Source: Piromyces finnis (Eukaryota; Neocallimastigomycota; Neocallimastigomycetes; Neocallimastigales; Neocallimastigaceae). From it: a DNA stretch of 23,178 nt. The position numbers and the translations under genes are program-made. Where the stretch lies: NCBI GenBank assembly GCA_002104945.1, contig MCFH01000154.1, positions 1 through 23,178 of the forward strand, written 5' to 3'. This document shows positions 10,969 through 19,136 of this stretch, one piece after another; within the stretch, counting starts at the first letter, position 1, and each line of letters opens with the position of its first letter. Below the pieces are notes generated by a model. It made no database searches. It was not told where the DNA came from and worked only from the letters and a program-made list of their open reading frames with translations.

Positions 10969-11192
10969 TGTTACGGATTTCACTTCAGTTAGGTCGGAAT
11001 ATACATATTTACCCTAAGTTTATTAATTTAATAAATAAATGAATAAATAAATATTTTAAATAAATAACATTTTATTAATTAACTTTATTTATTAATAAAT
11101 TTTTATTTAAAGAAAAATTTTTATTTATTAAATATTATTATAATTAGAGTAAATATTTATATTCCGACCTAACTGAAGTGAAATCCGTAACA
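10969..11192. repeat. 224-bp fold-back with perfect 35-bp terminal inverted repeats
   Basis: Both ends carry the same 35 bp in inverted orientation (10969-11003 and 11158-11192), starting TGTTACGGATTTCACTTCAG. The left 190 bp is the 3' part of a family II LTR in reverse. The right 35 bp is the same LTR's 3' end in forward orientation and is followed directly by the primer-binding site. The left end shares with the right end a base (CCGTAAC) that differs from the 3' LTR (CGGTAAC), so one arm was copied from the other. Confidence 0.85.
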
Positions 11193-11202
11193 ATGAACTC
11201 TC
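11193..11202 (+). promoter_or_regulatory. Predicted self-primer binding site of the family II element
   Basis: ATGAACTCTC directly follows the terminal CA of the left LTR. It is the exact reverse complement of GAGAGTTCAT at 12054-12063 in the right LTR, 38 nt downstream of a TATA box. There is no TGG start typical of a tRNA-primed site. This layout matches the self-priming known for Tf1 of fission yeast and related fungal elements. Confidence 0.75.
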
Positions 11203-11628
11203 CACTCTACTACAAGACTTTGGGACTTCAAACTACTAGTTAGATCTTAAGGTTTTGTGGACTTCAAGTTGCCTTGGAATGTACAAATACATTTATTAAA
11301 GAAATAAACGCCACCTACGCCACATATGTTAACATATATTTTGGAAAATTTTTTGAGAAATGAATTTGGTGGAATTTGAAATGGAATTATGAGATTTTTG
11401 AAATTTGAATGTTGGAGAAAGTTATTAATCTATCTTTGAATTAAGGACTACTAAAATAAGTAATACTATTCTATCCTCTACTAAATGTAGAACTCCACAT
11501 CCACATTGTGGATATAATTTTAAATTATACAAATTAAACTTAATGGTTGTCTCATGAAGATTTTATATATTTCATTATTAAATTAATTTATAAAAATTGC
11601 CTAGAATTCAATTTTTGTAGACGGGCAA
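11203..11628 (+). other. Internal region of the family II element, non-coding
   Basis: About 430 bp between the primer-binding site and the right LTR, with no open frame of note. It contains the perfect 14-bp palindrome ATATGTTAACATAT near 11325 and a small ATCCACATTGTGGAT inverted repeat near 11500. A purine-rich AGACGGGCAA directly precedes the LTR and could be the plus-strand primer. Confidence 0.6.
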
Positions 11629-12277
11629 TGTCATGAATATTAGTGGATTCATGATTATTTATTTAATTAGTGTTCTATTCGTTTAATTAATTAGAAATAT
11701 TTTATTATAAAACATAATTAAATAATATTTTAAGAGATATTAATTAATTATAATTGTTAAGATTTTATATTTATTAAAATTAAAATTTGAATTAATATCT
11801 CTTTATTCATTTGATTAAGAAGGAAATTAAAACTAAATTATAAAATAATCATTCCTTCTACAAATGATTGATAACATGACTTTTATAATTATTAAATTTA
11901 ACACGAGTGAAAAGTCATATATAATTAATATATAATTAATTTATAGAATAGTTAATTAATATAAATAATTAGTCATGTATTAAATTTAAAATGTATTCCT
12001 TAATATTAGAGATAGTATAAATACTCGAGAAAATTCCTATCATTAGGGATTTCGAGAGTTCATTACATTTAATATTTACTCTAATTATAATAATATTTAA
12101 TAAATAAAAATTTTTCTTTAAATAAAATTTTTTCTTTAAATAAAAATTTATTAATAAATAAAGTTAATTAATAAAATGTTATTTATTTAAAATATTTATT
12201 TATTCATTTATTTATTAAATTAATAAACTTAGGGTAAATATGTGTATTCCGACCTAACTGAAGTGAAATCGGTAACA
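11629..12277 (+). repeat. Right (3') LTR of the family II element
   Basis: A 649-bp LTR, TGTCATGAATA...GGTAACA, homologous over its whole length to the solo LTR at 5034-5730. It keeps the promoter block TATAAATA (12016-12023), the hairpin and GAGAGTTCAT (12054-12063). Confidence 0.85.
12016..12063 (+). promoter_or_regulatory. Family II LTR promoter and self-primer
   Basis: TATAAATA at 12016-12023 and GAGAGTTCAT at 12054-12063 are 38 nt apart, as in the copy at 5430. Between them lies the stem CTCG(AGA)AAATTCCTA / TAGGGATTTCGAG. The 3' arm overlaps the first bases of the predicted transcript. Confidence 0.75.
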
Positions 12278-12337
12278 ATACATTGTAGTTAAGAATTTGC
12301 ATATATAATTAAAATTATATATTTAGATTACATATGA
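12278..12337. other. Short A+T-rich spacer between two elements
   Basis: Sixty bases separate the family II element from the Ty3/gypsy element. The last five (TATGA, 12333-12337) are the left target-site duplication of the latter. Nothing else is visible. Confidence 0.8.
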
Positions 12338-12831
12338 TGTAAAAGGTTTTTATATATGTTAGTTAATAAGTTAAATATAACAAGTTAATTAAGTTAGTTA
12401 TTACCTCTCTATACGAGTTAATAACTAAATAAAGTTTTATAAAAAATAATAAAAGAACTAAAATAAATATTATAACACAAAAATAAATATAATACGATAA
12501 ATATTAATATGAAATATTATTTACTTAAATAATTATTATAATTATTATCTTTTATTTATTAGTTATAATTATATACATTAATTATTATTATAGCTATTAA
12601 TTTACTTTAATACTAACGCTAAAGTATTTAACGTTAGTTTTGACTATACTATTTAACTATATGAGTTTATTTTCTTTACCACTTGATTGGGTAAAGCAAA
12701 TAGACTTCCTATTTAATTAATAACCATTAATATATGGTTATGCATATATTTGGCCAATAAATGGTGACCAGAATATATGGTTTCAATTGAAATATTTGTG
12801 GGCAAACTTATGGCCACAAATATTTCTTACA
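12338..12831 (-). repeat. 3' LTR of the Ty3/gypsy element
   Basis: 494 bp, TGTAAAAGG...TTCTTACA on the plus strand with short inverted ends TGTAA/TTACA. In element orientation U3 is the right part. The hairpins CTTTACC/GGTAAAG, GAAATATTTGTGG/CCACAAATATTTC and GTTATTA/TAATAAC are all present. Confidence 0.95.
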
Positions 12832-12834
12832 ATG

Positions 12835-12841
12835 CCCCCCT
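12835..12841 (-). promoter_or_regulatory. Polypurine tract (plus-strand primer)
   Basis: On the element strand AGGGGGG lies three bases (CAT) before the 3' LTR and 11 nt after the gag-pol stop codon. A purine run directly upstream of the 3' LTR is the usual RNase H-resistant primer for second-strand synthesis. Confidence 0.8.
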
Positions 12842-12852
12842 GAGGAGAAAAC

Positions 12853-15800
12853 CTAGGCAGGGTTTTGGACACTAACCATGAATTCCTGGTAGCATTTATC
12901 TTGAAATTCCTTGAGTAGCTTATCATAGTGGGAGTTCTTGTCAATGATATCAGCATCAACCCACTCTTGTCTAAAGTCACTAAAGGTAGCTAAGTATTGG
13001 TAGTTATCCTTCTTTCTTCTGGCATTCATGATTTTGATAATTTTCTGGTAGCCCACTGGTGCAGGTGTTAGTTCTTCAGGTTTGTTATGGTAGGGTTCAA
13101 GTTCACTGATATGAAACACTGGGTAGACATTGGGGAAAGGTGACTTGCTGATATCCAACCGGTAGTTAAGCTTGGTTTCATCAATTCTAATAACCTTGAA
13201 GGGACCGTACTTTCTTGCTTGTAGCTTGTAGAAGGGAAGAGGGTTGTAATTTTCTGGTTTTCTTAACCACACCAAATCCAGGAGCCTAATTTTAGGGTAG
13301 TTAAGTTCTCTTCTATGGTCCAAGTGGTCTAAGAACCGTGTTCTTGATATGTCCAGCATGTGCTTTAAGTTACCTAAGTTGTGAGCGAAGCTATCTAATA
13401 TAGGAGCTTCACCAAGTGAGTGGACAAGTTCTGAGTCTTGAGGGTTCATATGTACCTGGTAGTTATACAAGGCTAGGAATGGGGACTGCTTAGTAGAACT
13501 GTGTACTGCATTATTATAGCAGAACTCAGCTAAGTACAAGTACTTCAACCATTCGTCGTCATCAAAGGTCTTCACAAAGCATCTAAGGTACATACTTACG
13601 TAGGAGTTATTGCGTTCTACCTGACCAACTGTTTCATGATGGCCAGTAGTAGCAAGGTTTACTTCTACGCCAAAGAACCCCATAATGTCCTTCCACAACT
13701 TACTAGTGAACTGGACACCACGATCCGTAGTAACCGATTTGGGACAACCATGTAACTTGAATACATGTTGTAAGTATGCTAAGGCTGTTTCTTTAGCAGT
13801 AGGCATACTCCTAAATCCCACTAAGTGTATCATTTTGGTTAACTTATCGCTACAAACCATGATACAACCTCTTCTAGTGACTTCTGGGGGTTCTGAGGGA
13901 CTACTACCTGGTTTTCTACGTTCCTTAATAGGTAGGTCCGTCAGGAAGTCGATTTCTACTTCTTGCCAAGGTAAGTCTGCAACTTTTACCCTAGCAGCGC
14001 TACCGTACGGCTTGTGTCTGTTGTCCTTTTGGGTACAACATATGGTACAAGCTTTAATATATCCCGCAATGTCATCCTTCATTTTTGGCCAGTAGTAGTT
14101 TCTGGCTATCAGGTCATAAGTTTTATCTTTTCCCAAATGACCTGCTGTTTCACTATCGTGGTTAAGTTTTATGATTGTTTCCCTTAACACCTTTGGTACA
14201 TATGTACGTTCTGGTGCATCCTTTCTAACAATCAACCCATTAACCATCAACCACTTCTTTTTGATGAGCTTGTGGCCTCTTTTTGCGTCAAGACCATCTC
14301 TAATTTCCCTAGCAAGCTCATTCGTGTTGTAAGCTTGTTTCAGTTCTCCCACAAAGCTTACTTCTAACACCGCATAGCACTCTTCTTCCACGGGTGGAAA
14401 TTCTTTTACCTGTTCAGGTCGAAGGAGGCTAGCTTTTTCCATCTCCAGTTGTACCTGTTCTGGAGATACCATTCTTGATAGGATATCGGCTCTACCATTC
14501 ATTTTTCCTGGCCGATATATTATTTCGAAGTTGTATGCAGCAAACAGCTCTTGCCATCTTGCCTGTCTTGCTGTCAACAACTGTGGTTTTGTGGCGAACA
14601 GGAGATTCCTATGGTCACTATATACTAGGACCTTATGTTTCGCACCCATTAACAGGTGTCGCCACTCGATGAAAGCATTCCTAATAGCCAACAACTCCTT
14701 TTCCGTAATGGAGTAGTTGATTTCTGCTTTCGTAAGTTTCTTGGAATAGTAATACACAGGGTGTAGTTCATTGTCATCGCCTAGTTGTGATAATACACCA
14801 CCCACTGCGTAGTTACTAGCGTCGCACTCCACTATAAACTGACGGTCATGGTCAGGATATGCTAATACTGGTGGAGACAACAGCATTTCTTTTAACTTCT
14901 CGAACGCCTGGATGCGTTCTTCATTCCACAGGAACTGTACCTTTTTGGACGTCATCGCATATAACGGCCTTGCTATCTTAGAGAAGTCCTTTATAAACTT
15001 CCTATAATAGTTGCAGAATCCGAGGAATGACTGTAGTTCTTTAATGTTGGTTGGTTGTGGCCAACTTGCTACAGCTTTTAACTTTTCTGGGTCGGTTTTA
15101 ATACCATATTTTCCAACTACATGACCCAGGAATGCAAGTTCTTCCTTGTGGAACTCACACTTCGCTAACTTAGCTACTAGACGATTATCTATTAGCTTTT
15201 GTAGGACTCTTTTTACATGCCCTACATGCTCTTCAAGTGACTTGGAGTAGATGATGATATCATCCAAGTACACTTGACAGCAGTCGTTGATTTCTTCTGC
15301 CAGCACCGTATTAATGAACCCTTGGAACGTGGCAGGAGCATTAGTCAACCCAAATGGCATCACTAGATATTCATAATGCCCAAACTTGGTTGAGAATGCC
15401 GTCTTGTATTCGTCACCTTCACGAATACGCACGAGGTTGTAGGCAGACTTCAAATCCAACTTGGAGAAGATAGTCGCGCCTTTCATAGCCTCAAACACTT
15501 GACTGATGAGTGGTAAAGGGAAGGAGTTACGCACTGTTACCTTATTAAGACGCCTATAATCAGTACATAATCGTCTTTCACCACTCTTTTTGGGCACGAA
15601 TAACACAGGATAACCTGCAGGACTCTCTGATTTCCTGATGAAGCCCTTTGCCAGGTTTTCCTCAATATATTCCTTCAGTGCTTTTTCCTCTTCTGGATTG
15701 AAGGGATATATAGGCCCTTTATGAAGACTAGCATCCGGCTCCAGGTCGATCTTACAGTCGTAAGGACGGTGTTCTGGTAGCTGGTTAGCTATTTCTTCAT

Positions 15801-18258
15801 TAAATGCTTCTTTGAAATTGTGGTAGTACTTCTCCACGATTTCTTCAGGTGTAGGTTGATTTTCGTTTAAGTTTTCTTCCTGTACCAACCCTACGTAAAT
15901 GTGATTTTTCTCTAAGTTTGACTCTTGTACCAACCCTACTGAAACACAAGTTTTCTCTAAGTTGGAACTCGATGCCAACCCTCCGGAACTTCCGTCCCTG
16001 GTTTCTTTTGTAGCCTTGTGGCTACCATTACACACGATTTCGGCTTCGATGTTTTCTGCGGTTACAGTTACCAGAGGCCTTCTTGCTTTTGCATTAGTAA
16101 CTGTAGTTATGGGACTTAATTGAGTACAGTAGTAGATATCGCCGTCATTTACACCATAACTGTTGGTGTGTTCTTTATCCTTATCATTATCTACTACGAA
16201 GTACCTCACTTGTGCATCTTTATCATAACCTCTGTAGATAAAGTGCTCATCCATGAAGCCCAGTCCCACAATGATTATCTCCGGCATGTAGTCGGATAGG
16301 TGACAACTTGTGTTGAAGCAGTATGGCTTAGCTTCTTGTTCGCCAGATGGAGTTAACCATAACTTCAACTGCAAGTCATCTGAGAACTGCTTTAACTCGA
16401 TATCACCATTCACAGTTCTGAATATGGCTGGTTTGTCCACTACCTTTAACCCGAGCTTCTTTGCTAAATTTGGGTGAATGAGGTTTGTAGTGGAACCAGT
16501 ATCATACAAGACTTCTACCCTTTTTATATCTCGAGGGTTGCTTCTTGCATTTATTTCAGCTACTAGTTGGTTCTGACTGTAGTAGCTGTTATTGACCGTC
16601 GTTTGACTTGCCATAGCCTTAGGTAATGGGTTATTTCCCATACTAGAAGGTCCTTGCTTTGGTTGGAAGCTAGAACTTCTTCTAAAGCTTGACTTATTTA
16701 AGGATTCACGACGTTCTTTGGCACCGTTATTGTTTTTTACGTAAGCCTGAGTGTTGGTCTGCTCAACTTTAGGCTTATTATTTGGCTTGTTGTTCTTCTG
16801 CTTTAACTCAGCCCATCTAGATGGTCTACATGGGTCTGTGATATCCAACAAGGCCATAATAGTGGTCTGGCGGTCTCTTTTGTCGTACTTTTCTATGGTT
16901 TCATTACGGAAGACTGCTTGGTGGTCATCGCACTTTAGCAAGACTTCACTTAATGTTTCCAGCGTACGTTCCGGTTCAGGGATATCATAGAACGCTTCCC
17001 TGACAGAAGGCCTGACCTGTTGTATTAACACCTGTCTCCTAACATTTTCAGGAAGCCCAAGTGTTTCCGTCAATTCATTGAACTCTTCCAAGTAGTCGTA
17101 TGCTTTTCCCCACTCATGTGTGAGCTTAAGCAACTTTGACTTGCAGAGTTCATGGGGAGACTCTGGTGGAAACTTATCTTGAAGGTGGAGGAATAGTCTT
17201 TCAGCATCGGGATTCCTACGCTGCAACATCCTCTCTCTAAGTCTATACCATCTCAATACTTTCCCACCTAGATGATCTTCAATGAAGCTAACCTTTGCCT
17301 TTTCGTCGTTACCATAGTCATATGGGTAACGTTTGAAATGACGTAAGCACTTCTCTTGAAAACCCTCTAAGTCTATCCCATTATTATCAAACATAGGCAC
17401 TTTTTCTTCATACCTATGTACTCGCCAATCGAACATCTTCACGTCCCCATCCTCGGAATATTCCGTAGGGTTGGTGCTGCTACTAGTTCCAGCACCATGA
17501 GGATTACCCATACCACCGGTTTGATAGGATGTTCTTTCATGAGCTCTGGCTTCAGCTCTTCTGTTCATGGCTTCGACTTTAGCCTCGAACAATTTTTCTC
17601 TTTCTTCTAGAGCGTTTCGTTGCTCCCTCAATCTGGCCATCTCTTCTTCAAGCTCTTTTTTATAAGAGACAAAGGCACTAGATTGACGGTACAACGTTTC
17701 TTGGTTGTTTAGCACTTGCTGGTGGTCTTGTAACCTTTCCTCATGTTCTGCGGTAAAGGCATTTTCCACAGCATGCAGCTCTTCCAAGCTAACTTGGCTA
17801 GCTGACTCATTTGCTTCCAACCTTTGATCCACTTCAACAAATTTTTGCTGAAGAGCATCGTTTATCTCGCTCTTGTAAACCTCAATACCCCGAAGTTGTT
17901 CTTCCATAGCACCCAGACGGTTTCCCATACTAGCAAACTGGCTAGATATTTCCGAAACCCATCTATTAAGAAGAACTTCAATGTGTTGCATTGGGTTTAC
18001 CTCACTATTATTAGTAAAAAAGAAAGAAGGATCAACAGGGGTGGGCATAGAATCCCCCTGTTGAACCTGTAAATTCTGATTAGATTCGACCTCAGTGCTT
18101 TCGAGAAGCACCGGGGTTCGAACCCGTGACATTCCCTCTACACCATCCATGCCATCCGCGCTCGCCGCGTCAGGACGGGTCCCGTCCCTTACGAATGATG
18201 TTTTTGTGTCCAATTTATGGACACCCCGAGGGTTAGGCGACTTACCTGCGTTTTTCAT
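12853..18258 (-). CDS. Gag-Pol polyprotein of a Ty3/gypsy retrotransposon
   Basis: A single 1801-residue frame. Residues 90-245 form a long charged, coiled-coil-like Gag segment, and 275-450 a retrotransposon Gag capsid-like domain. Residues 485-545 are basic and Ser/Asn-rich, with no CCHC zinc knuckle. The protease carries YDTGST (Asp586). Reverse transcriptase spans about 880-1050, with KLDLKSAY (Asp935) and YLDD (997-1000). RNase H follows, with Asp1146, Glu1188, Asp1215 and Asp1258. Integrase has the HHCC finger His1367, His1374, Cys1404, Cys1407 and the acidic triad Asp1437, Asp1512, Glu1548 (35 residues between the last two). The GPF motif is at 1685-1687, and 1736-1790 resembles a divergent chromodomain. 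All catalytic residues are present and no stop or frameshift interrupts. The fused frame implies equimolar Gag and Pol, as in Tf1. Composition is much richer in G+C than the flanks. The stop is 11 nt before the polypurine tract. The ATG at 18258 is the first in this frame before the A+T-rich leader. Confidence 0.96.
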   Translation of the reverse strand: MKNAGKSPNPRGVHKLDTKTSFVRDGTRPDAASADGMDGVEGMSRVRTPVLLESTEVESNQNLQVQQGDSMPTPVDPSFFFTNNSEVNPMQHIEVLLNRWVSEISSQFASMGNRLGAMEEQLRGIEVYKSEINDALQQKFVEVDQRLEANESASQVSLEELHAVENAFTAEHEERLQDHQQVLNNQETLYRQSSAFVSYKKELEEEMARLREQRNALEEREKLFEAKVEAMNRRAEARAHERTSYQTGGMGNPHGAGTSSSTNPTEYSEDGDVKMFDWRVHRYEEKVPMFDNNGIDLEGFQEKCLRHFKRYPYDYGNDEKAKVSFIEDHLGGKVLRWYRLRERMLQRRNPDAERLFLHLQDKFPPESPHELCKSKLLKLTHEWGKAYDYLEEFNELTETLGLPENVRRQVLIQQVRPSVREAFYDIPEPERTLETLSEVLLKCDDHQAVFRNETIEKYDKRDRQTTIMALLDITDPCRPSRWAELKQKNNKPNNKPKVEQTNTQAYVKNNNGAKERRESLNKSSFRRSSSFQPKQGPSSMGNNPLPKAMASQTTVNNSYYSQNQLVAEINARSNPRDIKRVEVLYDTGSTTNLIHPNLAKKLGLKVVDKPAIFRTVNGDIELKQFSDDLQLKLWLTPSGEQEAKPYCFNTSCHLSDYMPEIIIVGLGFMDEHFIYRGYDKDAQVRYFVVDNDKDKEHTNSYGVNDGDIYYCTQLSPITTVTNAKARRPLVTVTAENIEAEIVCNGSHKATKETRDGSSGGLASSSNLEKTCVSVGLVQESNLEKNHIYVGLVQEENLNENQPTPEEIVEKYYHNFKEAFNEEIANQLPEHRPYDCKIDLEPDASLHKGPIYPFNPEEEKALKEYIEENLAKGFIRKSESPAGYPVLFVPKKSGERRLCTDYRRLNKVTVRNSFPLPLISQVFEAMKGATIFSKLDLKSAYNLVRIREGDEYKTAFSTKFGHYEYLVMPFGLTNAPATFQGFINTVLAEEINDCCQVYLDDIIIYSKSLEEHVGHVKRVLQKLIDNRLVAKLAKCEFHKEELAFLGHVVGKYGIKTDPEKLKAVASWPQPTNIKELQSFLGFCNYYRKFIKDFSKIARPLYAMTSKKVQFLWNEERIQAFEKLKEMLLSPPVLAYPDHDRQFIVECDASNYAVGGVLSQLGDDNELHPVYYYSKKLTKAEINYSITEKELLAIRNAFIEWRHLLMGAKHKVLVYSDHRNLLFATKPQLLTARQARWQELFAAYNFEIIYRPGKMNGRADILSRMVSPEQVQLEMEKASLLRPEQVKEFPPVEEECYAVLEVSFVGELKQAYNTNELAREIRDGLDAKRGHKLIKKKWLMVNGLIVRKDAPERTYVPKVLRETIIKLNHDSETAGHLGKDKTYDLIARNYYWPKMKDDIAGYIKACTICCTQKDNRHKPYGSAARVKVADLPWQEVEIDFLTDLPIKERRKPGSSPSEPPEVTRRGCIMVCSDKLTKMIHLVGFRSMPTAKETALAYLQHVFKLHGCPKSVTTDRGVQFTSKLWKDIMGFFGVEVNLATTGHHETVGQVERNNSYVSMYLRCFVKTFDDDEWLKYLYLAEFCYNNAVHSSTKQSPFLALYNYQVHMNPQDSELVHSLGEAPILDSFAHNLGNLKHMLDISRTRFLDHLDHRRELNYPKIRLLDLVWLRKPENYNPLPFYKLQARKYGPFKVIRIDETKLNYRLDISKSPFPNVYPVFHISELEPYHNKPEELTPAPVGYQKIIKIMNARRKKDNYQYLATFSDFRQEWVDADIIDKNSHYDKLLKEFQDKCYQEFMVSVQNPA
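18095..18224 (-). other. GC-rich cluster of RNA hairpins at the start of gag
   Basis: Within the first 55 codons lie three perfect stem-loops: GTGTCCA/TGGACAC (18206-18224), GGACGGG/CCCGTCC with a one-base centre (18173-18187) and GTGCTT/AAGCAC (18095-18111). A palindromic B-box-like GGGTTCGAACCC lies at 18114-18125. Such a cluster near the 5' end of a retroelement RNA could act in packaging, dimerisation or translation control. That role is inference only. Confidence 0.6.
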
Positions 18259-18548
18259 TTCTAATTCGAAAATAAATTCTTTTAATAAATTAAAGAATTT
18301 ATTATATAAAATATGGTTATAATGAATTTTAAAATTTACAAATAATGAATTTTTAATGCTAAACTATTAAAAAATAATTATTTTTAATAATAAATTTACT
18401 TCTTTTAAATATAATATTTGAATATTATATAAAATATTGTAAATAATTATTATTAAACAATAATTTAAATAAAATAAAATATGTTTTTTAAGAATTTTTA
18501 ATAACACTAACCTAATTAAAACTAAGCTAACGTAAGAACTAACTATAA
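18259..18548 (-). other. Internal part of the 5' leader of the Ty3/gypsy element
   Basis: About 290 nt of A+T-rich, non-coding sequence between the primer-binding site and the gag start codon. With R-U5 (18842-18560) the predicted leader is about 584 nt. Confidence 0.8.
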
Positions 18549-18559
18549 AGCGTTAGTAT
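18549..18559 (-). promoter_or_regulatory. Predicted self-primer binding site of the Ty3/gypsy element
   Basis: Directly after the 5' LTR the element strand reads ATACTAACGCT. This is the exact reverse complement of AGCGTTAGTAT at 18842-18832 inside the LTR. No TGG and no resemblance to a tRNA 3' end is present. The length (11 nt) and position match Tf1, where the first 11 nt of the mRNA anneal to the primer-binding site and are cleaved to prime reverse transcription. Confidence 0.85.
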
Positions 18560-19053
18560 TGTAAAAGGTTTTTATATATGTTAGTTAATAAGTTAAATAT
18601 AACAAGTTAATTAAGTTAGTTATTACCTCTCTATACGAGTTAATAACTAAATAAAGTTTTATAAAAAATAATAAAAGAACTAAAATAAATATTATAACAC
18701 AAAAATAAATATAATACAATAAATATTAATATGAAATATTATTTACTTAAATAATTATTATAATTATTATCTTTTATTTATTAGTTATAATTATATACAT
18801 TAATTATTATTATAGCTATTAATTTACTTTAATACTAACGCTAAAGTATTTAACGTTAGTTTTGACTATACTATTTAACTATATGAGTTTATTTTCTTTA
18901 CCACTTGATTGGGTAAAGCAAATAGACTTCCTATTTAATTAATAACCATTAATATATGGTTATGCATATATTTGGCCAATAAATGGTGACCAGAATATAT
19001 GGTTTCAATTGAAATATTTGTGGGCAAACTTATGGCTACAAATATTTCTTACA
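18560..19053 (-). repeat. 5' LTR of the Ty3/gypsy element
   Basis: 494 bp, 99.6% identical to the 3' LTR by direct reading (two substitutions). From the self-primer match, U3 is 19053-18843 and R-U5 is 18842-18560. The GCC-to-GCT change near 19035 breaks one pair of the terminal-proximal hairpin. Confidence 0.95.
18832..18842 (-). promoter_or_regulatory. Predicted transcription start and self-primer in the 5' LTR
   Basis: AGCGTTAGTAT on the element strand is complementary to the primer-binding site at 18549-18559. Its CGTTAG core (18840-18835) also pairs with CTAACG in U3 (18859-18854), forming an inverted repeat around the predicted start. A/T-rich TATA-like stretches (TATAGTTAAATAG) lie about 36-41 nt upstream. 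Confidence 0.7.
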
Positions 19054-19058
19054 TATGA
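19054..19058. other. Target-site duplication TATGA, right copy
   Basis: The identical pentamer lies at 12333-12337. The duplication ends 6 bp before the tRNA-Glu gene. Confidence 0.95.
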
Positions 19059-19064
19059 AGATTA

Positions 19065-19126
19065 TCCGCATTGGTCCAGTACACGCTTTCACCGTGGCGG
19101 CCGGGGTTCGATTCCCCGATGCGGAA
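19065..19126 (+). pseudogene. tRNA-Glu (UUC) lacking most of the D-arm
   Basis: The acceptor stem TCCGCAT/ATGCGGA, the anticodon loop CTTTCAC (UUC), the T-arm CGGGG-TTCGATT-CCCCG and discriminator A are all perfect. The gene is only 62 nt, about 10 nt short of a normal tRNA-Glu. The D-arm begins GTCCAGT, but the rest of the D-loop and the 3' side of the D-stem are missing. The deletion also removes the end of the A box, while the B box is intact. It is therefore either a recent pseudogene or an unusual D-armless nuclear tRNA. Only 10 nt (ATCTTTAAAA, no TTTT terminator) separate it from tRNA-Arg. The Ty3/gypsy element is 11 bp upstream. Confidence 0.85.
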
Positions 19127-19136
19127 ATCTTTAAAA

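Larger units (their letters stand above)
10969..12277 (+). mobile_element. Short non-autonomous family II LTR element with a fold-back left LTR
   Basis: This 1309-bp unit consists of a rearranged left LTR (10969-11192), a primer-binding site, a 436-bp internal region without coding potential, a purine-rich tract before 11629, and an intact right LTR (11629-12277). The outermost 190-200 bp at the two ends are inverted copies of each other, nearly identical apart from a few changes and an 18-bp duplication. The flanks ATTCA (10964-10968) and ATACA (12278-12282) match at 4 of 5 positions, as expected for an ageing target duplication. The size and lack of coding sequence resemble TRIM-type elements, which rely on proteins from autonomous relatives. 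Confidence 0.7.
12338..19053 (-). mobile_element. Apparently intact Ty3/gypsy retrotransposon (family I), 6716 bp
   Basis: Two 494-bp LTRs (12338-12831 and 18560-19053) flank a single gag-pol frame on the minus strand. The perfect duplication TATGA (12333-12337 and 19054-19058) marks the insertion site. The LTRs differ at only two positions (ACGAT/ACAAT, and GCC/GCT near 12813/19035), so insertion is recent. The domain order Gag, protease, reverse transcriptase, RNase H, integrase is that of Ty3/gypsy (Metaviridae). The single fused frame, lack of a zinc knuckle, self-primer site and chromodomain-like tail point to the Tf1/sushi side of the chromoviruses. It sits 11 bp upstream of a tRNA-Glu. 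Nothing visible prevents activity. Confidence 0.95.

Noticed and set aside
10969-12277. DIRS-type element, because of the inverted terminal repeats
   Set aside because: No tyrosine recombinase or reverse transcriptase is encoded. The right end is a normal family II LTR that also occurs as a solo LTR with a perfect 5-bp duplication elsewhere, so a rearranged LTR element explains it better.
13685-18072. Plus-strand open frames of 61-136 codons across the gag-pol region
   Set aside because: They lie opposite an intact 1801-codon frame with all catalytic motifs and show no motif of their own.
18095-18180. A tRNA gene within the start of gag
   Set aside because: The B box is perfect, but the A-box-like segment is only about 8 nt away, the T-stem has a mismatch and no acceptor or anticodon stem forms.
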